Below, piece after piece: positions 57,226 to 64,000 of a DNA stretch of 64,000 nucleotides. The first letter of the stretch is position 1; the number at the start of each line of letters is the position of its first letter. The translations under genes were made by a program, and so were the position numbers. The notes beneath the pieces were generated by a model. The model was not told the DNA's origin. It ran no database searches and saw only the letters and a list, made by a program, of their open reading frames with translations. Source of the DNA: Saccharothrix violaceirubra (GTDB taxonomy: Bacteria > Actinomycetota > Actinomycetes > Mycobacteriales > Pseudonocardiaceae); assembly GCF_014203755.1 (NCBI RefSeq), contig NZ_JACHJS010000001.1, forward strand, positions 3,038,001 through 3,102,000, given 5' to 3'.

Positions 57226-59100
57226 GTGGCGTTGTCGGTGGCGGCGATGGTCGTGGCAGCCGCGGTGGTCGCGGTGGCACCCGCCGCGTCGGCCGTCGTC
57301 GAGGGCACCGGGCCGGGTGCGGTCGACGGCAGCTACCTGGTGGTGCTCAAGGACGACCGGACCGATCCGCGGGCGTTGGCGGCGGCGTACTCCGGCACCG
57401 TGCGGACCACGTACCGGCACGTCGTGCCAGGCTTCTCCGGCGAGATGACCGCACGGGACGCGGGTCGGCTCGCGGCGGACCCCCGGGTCGCCCTCGTGCG
57501 GCAGAACCAGCGGGTCCGGACGACCGGCACGCAGACCTCGCCGCCCTCCTGGGGGCTGGACCGGGTCGACCAGCGCGACGGCGGACTCGACAACTCGTAC
57601 TCCTACTCCACCACGGCGTCGAGCGTCACCGCGTACGTGATCGACACCGGCATCCACACCGCGCACCAGGACTTCGGTGGCCGGGCGACGTGGGGCACCA
57701 ACACCGCCGGGGATGGGGACGACACCGATTGCAACGGTCACGGCACGCACGTCGCCGGGACGATCGGCGGCACGTCCTACGGCGTGGCCAAACAGGTGCG
57801 CCTGGTGGCGGTGAAGGTGCTCGACTGCGCCGGGTCCGGCACGACCGAGACCGTGCTGGCGGGCATCGACTGGGTCATCGCCCACCACGGCAACGGTCCC
57901 GCCGTGGCGAACCTGAGTCTGGGCGGCGAGGCCGACCCGCTGTTGGACGCCGGGATCCGGCGGCTGATCGCCGACGGCGTCACCACGACGGTGTCGGCGG
58001 GCAACCAGGGCGGAGACGCCTGCCTGAGGTCGCCGGCCCGGGTCGCCGAGGCGATCACCGTGGGCGCCACGACCGAACAGGATTCCCGCGCGTCGTACTC
58101 GAACACCGGCACCTGCGTCGACCTGTTCGCGCCGGGCGACTCCATCACATCGGCGTGGAAGGGCTGGGACCAGGCGTCCGACACGATCAGTGGGACGTCC
58201 ATGGCGGCTCCGCACGTGGCCGGGGCCGCCGCGTTGCTGCTCGCCGTCGACCCGGCGTCCACGCCCGCGCAGATCGGCGCGCACCTCGCCGCCGACGCGA
58301 CGCCGGGCAAGGTGGACGACGCGGGCACGGGCTCGCCGAACCGCCTGCTCGTGGTGAACACCGGCAGCCGACCGGGCTACCCGATCGTGTCCAACCCCGG
58401 CTACCGCGCGCAACGCACCGGCACGCCCATGACGTTCCAGATGACGGCGACCGGCGGCACCGCGCCATACACGTGGTCGGCCACCGGGCTGCCCACCGGC
58501 GTCACGATCAACGCGGGCACGGGACTGGTCTCGGGCACGCCGACGCAGACGATCGTCGACGGCCAGGTGGCCGTGACCGCCAAGGACAAGGCGGGTCGGG
58601 CCACCACCGCGCGGTTCCGGATCACCGTCGTCCCGCCCGGCTGGACCTGCCCGTCGGGCGGGCAGAAGCTGGTCAACCCCGGCTTCGAGTCCGGCAGCAC
58701 CGGGTGGTGGTCCAGCGGGTACCTGATCGACCGGTACACCGACGTGGACGCGCCGCGCACCGGCGTCTACGCGGCGAAGGTGGACGCGTTCACCGCGACC
58801 GGCGGCAGCGTCACGCAGGACGTGACGATCCCTCGGGAGTGCGCGTGGTCAACGCTGACCTTCTACGCGAAGGTCACCCGTGAGGGCCCGGAGGACCAGT
58901 ACGACCGGCTGAACGTGCGGATCGGCGACGACGTGGTCACGACGGTGCAGGGCAAGGGCGCGCCGGCGGGCTACCGCCAGTTCACCGTCGACCTGTCCGC
59001 CTACGCGGGCAAGACCGTCGCGATCTGGTTCACCGGGTGGGGCGACACGCAGAACATCACGTCGTTCGTGCTGGACGACATCGCGGTGAACGCCCGGTGA
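57226..59100 (+). CDS. Secreted subtilisin-like serine protease
   Basis: 624 residues. Hydrophobic signal to about residue 24, inhibitor I9 prodomain (GSYLVVLKDDRTDPRALAAA, about 35-98), S8 catalytic domain with Asp140 (YVIDTG), His172 (NGHGTHVAG) and Ser325 (SGTSMAAPHVAG) and oxyanion Asn in SAGNQGG. Then a putative Ig (He_PIG) domain around GTAPYTWSATGLPTGVTINA and a C-terminal beta-sandwich (NPGFESGSTGWWSS to the end), probably carbohydrate- or surface-binding. GTG at 57226 chosen because GAGGAGG lies 5 bases before it; the ATG at 57157 has no such site. The signal lacks the usual basic residues, so the start is not settled. Confidence 0.9.
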   Translation: MALSVAAMVVAAAVVAVAPAASAVVEGTGPGAVDGSYLVVLKDDRTDPRALAAAYSGTVRTTYRHVVPGFSGEMTARDAGRLAADPRVALVRQNQRVRTTGTQTSPPSWGLDRVDQRDGGLDNSYSYSTTASSVTAYVIDTGIHTAHQDFGGRATWGTNTAGDGDDTDCNGHGTHVAGTIGGTSYGVAKQVRLVAVKVLDCAGSGTTETVLAGIDWVIAHHGNGPAVANLSLGGEADPLLDAGIRRLIADGVTTTVSAGNQGGDACLRSPARVAEAITVGATTEQDSRASYSNTGTCVDLFAPGDSITSAWKGWDQASDTISGTSMAAPHVAGAAALLLAVDPASTPAQIGAHLAADATPGKVDDAGTGSPNRLLVVNTGSRPGYPIVSNPGYRAQRTGTPMTFQMTATGGTAPYTWSATGLPTGVTINAGTGLVSGTPTQTIVDGQVAVTAKDKAGRATTARFRITVVPPGWTCPSGGQKLVNPGFESGSTGWWSSGYLIDRYTDVDAPRTGVYAAKVDAFTATGGSVTQDVTIPRECAWSTLTFYAKVTREGPEDQYDRLNVRIGDDVVTTVQGKGAPAGYRQFTVDLSAYAGKTVAIWFTGWGDTQNITSFVLDDIAVNAR

Positions 59101-59264
59101 GCCGCGGCGATCCGGAACCGACCCGTGTGGTCGGGCCTGCCCTGACGAGTCGGCCCGCCTTCCGGTCGTGGCAGTTCTCCTGGATGACCCGGCCGCGGTC
59201 GACGCCGGTTCGCGCCGAGAGTGGTCGGCCGTGTACCCGGGGAGAAGGTGTGCTCCCGTCGGCA

Positions 59265-60500
59265 CTACGCGGTGCCGAGGAGCGCGAACCCGAGCCTGCG
59301 GCCCTCTTCACGTAGTCGCGCACGTGCGTCCGGGTGCGCCACGTGGTCGAGGATCTGTTGTGCTTGGCCGTCCGCGTCATGCCCCCACACGCGAGCCGTG
59401 CCCTGTTCGCTGACGATGTAGCTGTGCTGGAACGAGGTCACCGGCCCCGCCAGGCTCGGCACCACTGTGGACACGTCGGCCTTCGGGTGCCACGACGGCA
59501 GGGCGATGATCGCGTGGCCGCCGGGGGAGTGCAGTGCCCCGACGACGAAGTCCGTCTGCCCGCCGAAACCCGAGTGGATTCGGCCGCGTACCCGGCTCGC
59601 GTCCGCCTGGGCGTACAGGTCGACCTGGAGTGCGCTGTTGATCGAGACGAGCGATCGTTGCCGCGCGATGATGCCCGGATCGTTGGTCTTCTCCGTACGC
59701 AGCAGTCGCACGCGCGGATTGCGGTCGACCCACGCGTACAGTTCGGCGCTGCCGAACACGAAGGACGCGGTCACCGGCATGTCGGGGTCCAGGGCGTCGC
59801 CCAGGCCGAGCACACCGTCGCTGAACATCTCCGACCACACCGCGAGCCCGCGCCTGCCGGTCAACGCGGCGAGCACCGCGTCGGGGACGGCGCCGATGCC
59901 CAACTGGAGCGTCGCGCCGTCGCCCACGAGGGCCGCCACCCGCTCGCCGATCTCCCCGGAGACGTCGGTGACCGGCCGGGGTGTCGGCGAGGCGAGCGGT
60001 TCGTCGACCTCGATCGCGTAGTCGATCTCGTCGACCGGGAGCACGGCGTCGCCGTAGGTGTAGGGCATCCGGGGATTGAGTTGCGCCACGACCAGTCCGC
60101 CTCGGGCGCGGACGGCGTCGATCGCCGCGGGGAGGATGTTCACCTCGGTGCCCAGCGACACGGTGCCGTCGAACGGCTCGGAGGTGTGGATCAGTACCAC
60201 GTCCGGTGCCAGCGGTCCGCCCAGCAGTTGCGGTACGAGCGAGAGCCGGGACGGGAAGTAGCGCAGCAGGCGCCGTCCTCGCATTCCGGGTCCGACGAAC
60301 GGTGTCTCCAGGACCACCCCGTCGCGGTCGGGAACGCCGGGTTGGGCGTTGAGCATGAACAGCCGGTACTCGGCCAGGACTTCGTCCACGATGCCCAACG
60401 CGACCCACGGCGTGGCGAAGTTCCCGCTCGCGACCACGCGTGGGCACGACGGGACGCGGGACAGCACCGTCCCGAACTCGACCTGGGAGACGATCCGCAT
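59265..60500 (-). CDS. Acetyl-CoA hydrolase/transferase family protein
   Basis: 411 residues, class I CoA-transferase of the Cat1/4-hydroxybutyrate CoA-transferase type. Two halves: the first with ASGNFATPWVALGIVDEVLA and SEPFDGTVSLGTEVNILPAA, the second with LQLGIGAVPDAVLAAL, LAVWSEMFSDGVL and GFGGQTDFVVGALHSPGGHA. The catalytic Glu is probably in the SEMFSDG segment. Moves CoA between acetyl-CoA and another carboxylate, or hydrolyses it. GGAGG lies 10 bases before the ATG. Divergent from the chitinase gene. Confidence 0.87.
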   Translation of the reverse strand: MRIVSQVEFGTVLSRVPSCPRVVASGNFATPWVALGIVDEVLAEYRLFMLNAQPGVPDRDGVVLETPFVGPGMRGRRLLRYFPSRLSLVPQLLGGPLAPDVVLIHTSEPFDGTVSLGTEVNILPAAIDAVRARGGLVVAQLNPRMPYTYGDAVLPVDEIDYAIEVDEPLASPTPRPVTDVSGEIGERVAALVGDGATLQLGIGAVPDAVLAALTGRRGLAVWSEMFSDGVLGLGDALDPDMPVTASFVFGSAELYAWVDRNPRVRLLRTEKTNDPGIIARQRSLVSINSALQVDLYAQADASRVRGRIHSGFGGQTDFVVGALHSPGGHAIIALPSWHPKADVSTVVPSLAGPVTSFQHSYIVSEQGTARVWGHDADGQAQQILDHVAHPDARARLREEGRRLGFALLGTA

Positions 60501-60587
60501 GCGTGCCGGCCTCCTTCCGACCGCCAGGATGGACCGGGATGCCGCCACCGCGCATCCCGAAGCGGTTGCGCTGTCCGGCCGTAGCTG

Positions 60588-60622
60588 TGGTCTAGACCTT
60601 AATTTAGCGTGGTCCGGACCAC
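60588..60622. promoter_or_regulatory. Two DasR-like sites before the chitinase gene
   Basis: TGGTCTAGACC (60588-60598) fits the core of the streptomycete DasR element TGGTCTAGACCA with only the last base changed; GTGGTCCGGACCAC (60609-60622) is a 14-base perfect palindrome of the same form. They lie 31-65 bases before the chitinase start. DasR represses chitin and N-acetylglucosamine genes until glucosamine 6-phosphate binds. Confidence 0.65.
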
Positions 60623-60652
60623 GCCGTCGCCGCGGCCGGTGCGAGGAGGAAC

Positions 60653-61957
60653 ATGTCGAAGCAGAGGTGGGGTGCGGCCGTCCTGGCCGGTGCCCTGGCT
60701 ATCGGGTTGTCGGTCGCCGCGTCGCCGGCACAGGCGCACGACCGCCGCGGTGGCGATCCGGTGCGCACCGTCGGGTACTACACGCAATGGGGCCTCAAGG
60801 ACCGCGGCATCCCGGTCCGCTACCTGGTCGACAACGGCACGGCGGCGAGGCTCACGCACCTCAACTACGCCTTCGGGCTCCTGGACGAGCAGGGCAGGTG
60901 CGTCAGCTCCGACCCGGTCGCCGACTACCAGCGGCTGATCCCGGCCGAGCAGTCCGTGAACGGCCGTGCCGACCAGCCCGGCCAGGCGCTGGCGGGCAAC
61001 CTCAACCAGCTCAAGCAGCTCAAGAAGAAGTTCCCCGAGCTGCGCGTCTACATCTCGCTGGGCGGCTGGACGGGGTCCAAGTACTTCTCCAACGCCGCGC
61101 TCACCCCGCGGTCTCGCGCCGAGCACGTGAAGTCCTGCGTCGACCTGTGGCTCAAGGGCAACCTGCCGGGCACGCCCGCCGGTGCGGCCAAGGGCGTGTT
61201 CGACGGCATCGACCTCGACTGGGAGTGGCCCGCGACCGAGGGCAACGCCGGCAACGTCGTGCGCCCCGAGGACAAGCAGAACTTCACCAAGCTGCTGCGC
61301 GAGTACCGCACGCAGTTGCGTCAGCAGGGCTTCAAGGACCGCAAGACCTACGACCTGACCGCGTTCCTGCCCGCCAACCGGGAGGCCATGGACCGCGGCT
61401 ACGAACTGGCCGACGTCTACAAGCTCCTGACCTTCGCCACCGTGCAGGGCTACGACTACCACGGCACGTGGGAGAAGACCACGAACCAGCAGTCGGCCCT
61501 GCGCGTGCCCGAAGGCGACCCGACGACGCCCAAGGACAGCGGCGAGATCGTGGTCGACGCGCACATCGAGCGCGGCGCGCCACTCGACAAGATCACCCTC
61601 GGCGTGCCGTACTACGGCCGCGGCTGGACCGGCGTTCCGGACCGGAACAACGGTCTGTTCCAGCAGTCGACCGGCGCCGCGCCGGGCAGCTACGAGGCGG
61701 GCTACGAGGACTACCGCACGCTCAAGACCCTGGTGGCGGGCGGGAAGTTCAAGCTGTACCGCGACGACAAGGCCGGGCACGCCTGGCTGTTCGACGGCAC
61801 CACGTTCTGGACCTACGACGACCCGACCGAGCTGGCGCGCAAGGGCCGGTTCATCCGCGACCGCAAACTCGGCGGCGCGATGATCTGGTCGCTCGACGGC
61901 GACACGTCCCAGGGCGAACTGATCAGGGGACTGTCCTCCGGCCTGCACCGACGCTGA
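60653..61957 (+). CDS. Secreted GH18 chitinase
   Basis: 434 residues. Signal peptide MSKQRWGAAVLAGALAIGLS ending near ASPAQA (residue 28). GH18 barrel with GYYTQWG at the start, RVYISLGGWTGSKYF (strand 3) and the catalytic DGIDLDWEW at 184-192, where Glu191 is the acid/base and Asp187/Asp189 assist. The end GAMIWSLDGDTSQGEL is the family's last strand. No carbohydrate-binding or fibronectin domain is attached. GGAGGA lies 5 bases before the ATG. Likely controlled by DasR through the sites just upstream. Confidence 0.95.
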   Translation: MSKQRWGAAVLAGALAIGLSVAASPAQAHDRRGGDPVRTVGYYTQWGLKDRGIPVRYLVDNGTAARLTHLNYAFGLLDEQGRCVSSDPVADYQRLIPAEQSVNGRADQPGQALAGNLNQLKQLKKKFPELRVYISLGGWTGSKYFSNAALTPRSRAEHVKSCVDLWLKGNLPGTPAGAAKGVFDGIDLDWEWPATEGNAGNVVRPEDKQNFTKLLREYRTQLRQQGFKDRKTYDLTAFLPANREAMDRGYELADVYKLLTFATVQGYDYHGTWEKTTNQQSALRVPEGDPTTPKDSGEIVVDAHIERGAPLDKITLGVPYYGRGWTGVPDRNNGLFQQSTGAAPGSYEAGYEDYRTLKTLVAGGKFKLYRDDKAGHAWLFDGTTFWTYDDPTELARKGRFIRDRKLGGAMIWSLDGDTSQGELIRGLSSGLHRR

Positions 61958-61964
61958 CGGCACG

Positions 61965-62000
61965 CGTTCGTGGGGCGGTCACGGGGCCGCCCCACGAACG
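61965..62000. terminator. Bidirectional hairpin terminator
   Basis: A perfect 14-base-pair stem (CGTTCGTGGGGCGG at 61965-61978, complement at 61987-62000) with an 8-base loop, between the chitinase gene and the WD40 fragment. Confidence 0.78.
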
Positions 62001-62003
62001 TCG

Positions 62004-62520
62004 TCAGTGGCCGCACGGCGGGTCGTGCGGCAGGCCGGGGAACCGGCGCTGCCACTCCGCCGGGTCGATCGGCGTACGCACGCGAGCGCGGACGCGCGTG
62101 GTCGCCTCGCCCGCGTCCAGGTGCCACAGCCGCACGGTCGCGTCCGCGCTCCCGGTGGCCAGGACCGTCCCGTCCGGGCTGAACGACGCCGATTTCACGC
62201 TGTCCCCGTGGTTGGTCAGGGTCGCGACCGCGACGGGTGCGGCCGGGTCGCCCACGTCCCACACCCGCACGGTGCCGTCCTTGCCCGGCGTGGCGAGCCG
62301 GCGGCCGTCCGCGCTGATCCCCAGGCGGTACACGGTCCCCGCGTGTCCGGTCAGGACCGCGGTCGGGCGGGGCCGGGTCGGGTCGGGTCGGTGACGTCCC
62401 ACACCGGGCCGTGCGGGATCGGCGACGTCCCAGATCCGGACGGTGCCGTTCTGTGTGCTCGCGGCCAGGCGCCGGCCATCGGGCGTGAACGCGACCGAGA
62501 CCGTGCCGCTTGGCGCGGGG
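62004..62520 (-). pseudogene. WD40 propeller fragment, C-terminal three repeats
   Basis: One minus-strand frame gives three WD40 repeats: SVAFTPDGRRLAASTQNGTV..IWDV, GISADGRRLATPGKDGTVRV..WDV and SASFSPDGTVLATGSADATV..LWHL, then a C-terminal tail with WQRRFPGLPHDPPCGH, typical of the end of large WD40 nSTAND or serine kinase proteins. A full propeller needs seven. Upstream of about 62515 the same frame loses all character, while another frame takes over, so the 5' part has been deleted. Confidence 0.7.
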
Positions 62521-62805
62521 CCTCGATGTCGGCGACGGGGTTTCGTACTCCTCGGCATAGGCGGTGGCCTGGCCGGGGTTGTGCCAGTTCTTGTAGTTGA
62601 CCGATGAGCCGCGGTCGGTGGTGCGCAGGCGCAGCCACTCGGTGATACTGACGAGGGCGGCGTGGGCGGCGTCCTGGTCGACGCCGTCCCAGCCGATCGG
62701 GACGCCGTCATTGACCGCCGGGCCGCCGAGCGTCCAGCAGCCGGCGTCCAAAACGGAGACCTCCCGGTCCAGGCCGGGCAGGAGGCGGTGTTCGAGGGTG
62801 TTCAT
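62521..62805 (-). pseudogene. Truncated coding fragment fused out of frame to WD40
   Basis: From ATG 62805 a plausible protein reads MNTLEHRLLPGLDREVSVLD, VNDGVPIGWDGVDQDAAHAA and WHNPGQATAYAEEYETP over about 92 residues, then runs into the WD40 fragment in the wrong phase near 62520. I recognise no family. GGGAGGACC lies before the start. Either a short gene lost its stop in a deletion or this is the head of a longer lost gene. Confidence 0.5.
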
Positions 62806-62818
62806 CGTGGTCCTCCCG

Positions 62819-63217
62819 TCAGGTGCCGCAGGGGTCGCCGGCGTTGATCAGGTCCCAGGTGTGGATGTCGTTCCAGCGGTCGTACTCGTGGTGCAGCAGG
62901 TCGCGGTGGTCGTCGGGAAGATCGGCCTGTACGCGGGCGACGACGGGGTCGAGGGCGGCGTGCAGCTCGCGGATCATGCTCTCCACGATCGCGGCGCACC
63001 GCTCGTGCAGCGGGTGGCGGGCGGCGGTGTCGGGGTCGGTGGCGTTTAGGGTGTGCAGCATCGCGCCGAACACGAGGTAGGCGGCGTTCTTCAGGACCCG
63101 CCGAAGGTCGCGCACGGCGTGGTAGCCGGGCCCGTCGAGGATCTTCTCCAGTGATTTCAGGGTGTAGTCCAGGGGGAAGTTCCGGTCGATCCAGCGTTGG
63201 CTCCAGTCGGCGAGCAC
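62819..63217 (-). CDS. Hypothetical protein, N terminus probably truncated
   Basis: 132 residues from a GTG at 63217. Coding character continues a little further upstream (YADWRIG before VLADWSQRW) until an in-frame stop near 63255, which suggests loss of the natural start. Sequence is helical with KSLEKILDGPGYHAVRDLRR, RCAAIVESMIRELHAALD and HHEYDRWNDIHTWDLINAG. No family recognised. It ends 13 bases before the preceding fragment's start. Confidence 0.55.
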   Translation of the reverse strand: MLADWSQRWIDRNFPLDYTLKSLEKILDGPGYHAVRDLRRVLKNAAYLVFGAMLHTLNATDPDTAARHPLHERCAAIVESMIRELHAALDPVVARVQADLPDDHRDLLHHEYDRWNDIHTWDLINAGDPCGT

Positions 63218-63240
63218 GCCGATGCGCCAGTCCGCGTAGC

Positions 63241-63381
63241 GGGTCGAGCGTGATCAGCGGCGCGACCCTGAACGCGGGCCGGTGCCCGCAGAGGATCGGG
63301 CAGCGGAACGTGTCGTGGTACTACCCGATCGCGGACAGCCTGGCCTACTACGGTCCGCGCTACGGCGTGGTGCTCTGGTAG
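63241..63381 (+). pseudogene. C-terminal gene fragment
   Basis: The frame ending at 63381 reads GSSVISGATLNAGRCPQRIG and QRNVSWYYPIADSLAYYGPR then YGVVLW. The last 25 residues are aromatic-rich and look like the true end of a secreted protein. Upstream of 63241 the frame overlaps the preceding gene on the other strand and has no coding character, so only the tail remains. Confidence 0.5.
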
Positions 63382-63433
63382 CGGACGCGACCCGTTGTGC
63401 GTCGCAGCCGTGGTGGCTGACAGTCGCCGTACG

Positions 63434-63828
63434 ATGACGGGGGTGTCGATCAAGGATGTGACCGCGCCGCTCGACGCGGTCTTGGGCGAGATCGACGCCA
63501 CGCGGGAGTCGCTCAACCTGGCGGTGGGCTTGATCGACGACGCAACCACCCCGCTGGGGTCGGCCGTGTCCGGCACGGCCGACCCTGACGCGCTTCAGAC
63601 GTTGGCGTGGTTCGGTGAGCCGGTGCGTTTCGTGTTCACGGCGCTGAAGACGTCCTACCAGGGCGACGCTGGTAGGCGACTCGACCGCGACCGGGTCCCA
63701 CGGGCGCCATCCGTCCGCATTACAAGGGAGGCGGGATCTCGAAGTGGGTGCTCTGGACGTGTACTGCCTGTACGAGCACGGTGACACTCCCGTCACGGTG
63801 TCCACAGTGGATGAAGCAGACGCCTTGA
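63434..63828 (+). pseudogene. Polymorphic toxin remnant
   Basis: From ATG 63434 about 75 residues look genuine: DVTAPLDAVLGEIDATRESL, NLAVGLIDDATTPLGSAVSG and LAWFGEPVRFVFTALKTS, a helical domain like those heading secreted toxins. After about 63665 that frame degenerates. A second frame, open from 63676 to the stop at 63826-63828, reads YKGGGISKWVLWTCTACTST and VTLPSRCPQWMKQTP, plausible as a Cys-containing toxin end. The middle, where the catalytic domain should be, is gone. The last 85 bases overlap the start of the Imm1 gene in another phase. Confidence 0.55.
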
Positions 63829-64000
63829 TCGGCCTGGTTCGGGTCGAGTCGCCGTCTGCGGCGCCCGTTCTGCTGGATGTGCACCTGTCCGGCGATCCGT
63901 ACGCGCAAGGATCGGACGTCGGCATCACGGTCGATCGCGGTGTGATCCGATATTCGGGGCCGGAGTGGCCGCACGGTGTCGTCAGCGCCGGAAACGCTTC
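63744..64000 (+). CDS. Imm1 family immunity protein, 3' end cut by window
   Basis: 85 residues visible from GTG 63744. LDVYCLYEHGDTPVTVSTVD, EADALIGLVRVESPSAAPVL and the closing DVGITVDRGVIRYSGPEWPH match the pattern of Imm1 proteins, which neutralise deaminase and nuclease toxins in actinobacterial contact-dependent systems. The frame is open to the window edge. GGGAGG lies 12 bases upstream. Its toxin appears to be the wreck just upstream, so it may be an orphan immunity gene kept against toxins of neighbours. Confidence 0.72.
   Translation, partial: MGALDVYCLYEHGDTPVTVSTVDEADALIGLVRVESPSAAPVLLDVHLSGDPYAQGSDVGITVDRGVIRYSGPEWPHGVVSAGNA

Overview
The window reads as chromosome from a filamentous actinomycete, most likely Pseudonocardiales (Saccharothrix, Actinosynnema or Lentzea type). 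The base composition is very G+C-rich with strong G/C at third codon positions. GTG and TTG starts are common, 4-base stop/start overlaps are frequent, and family content is actinobacterial (EspG/PPE-like proteins, DUF5994, duplicated Asp23 proteins, GH130/GT4 operon, many small secreted proteins). No rRNA, tRNA, CRISPR array or intact mobile element was recognised.

Left part (1-16 kb): the 3' end of a secreted HExxH metallopeptidase-like gene, a lipoprotein, a lone GT4 glycosyltransferase converging on a three-gene GT4 / glycosidase-like / GH130 phosphorylase operon, a DUF5994 gene with a coupled 51-residue gene, a fatty acid desaturase, a six-gene Asp23/Gls24 envelope operon, a STAS protein beside the wreck of an IS5-type transposase, and a frameshifted DapA-like aldolase divergent from a LysR regulator.

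Chorismatase operon (16.9-21.4 kb, minus strand): chorismatase, benzoate-CoA-ligase-like enzyme, EamA exporter and class I DAHP synthase overlap by 4 bases at each junction. They look like a complete small route from primary metabolism to an activated or exported hydroxybenzoate-type acid.

Middle part (22-37 kb): ricin-type lectin, GNAT, NarL-type two-component pair, membrane-anchored Mrr-like endonuclease, MarR with divergent quinone oxidoreductase, APC permease, a PPE-like / small helical / EspG type VII secretion mini-operon, a cold-shock protein, and an MpaB-type oxygenase fused to four EF-hands.

Biosynthetic region (37.5-55.4 kb), the most interesting part. One minus-strand set encodes a haem-oxygenase-like diiron oxidase, a CDGSH Fe-S protein, an SbnA-type PLP synthase and a LysE exporter. 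Next come an SgcC4-like MIO tyrosine aminomutase, an MFS exporter and an SDR, with a divergent MarR regulator. Then a seven-gene operon: PaaK-like ligase, squalene-cyclase-like toroid protein, tautomerase, acyl carrier protein, acyl-adenylate ligase, amidase and class II DAHP synthase. A glutamine-dependent asparagine synthetase (asnB) is divergent from it. A TTTAG-NN-CTAAA operator-like palindrome occurs at both the MarR/SDR and ligase/asnB intergenic regions and ties the two operons together. No ketosynthase or NRPS condensation domain is present, so this appears to be a non-modular, carrier-protein pathway for a beta-amino-acid-derived product that I cannot match to a described one.

Right part (55-64 kb): an HAF-type secreted protein, a subtilisin-like protease, an acetyl-CoA hydrolase/transferase, a GH18 chitinase behind two DasR-like sites, then gene debris (WD40 fragment, truncated coding fragments, a wrecked polymorphic toxin) ending in an apparently intact Imm1 immunity gene cut by the window edge.
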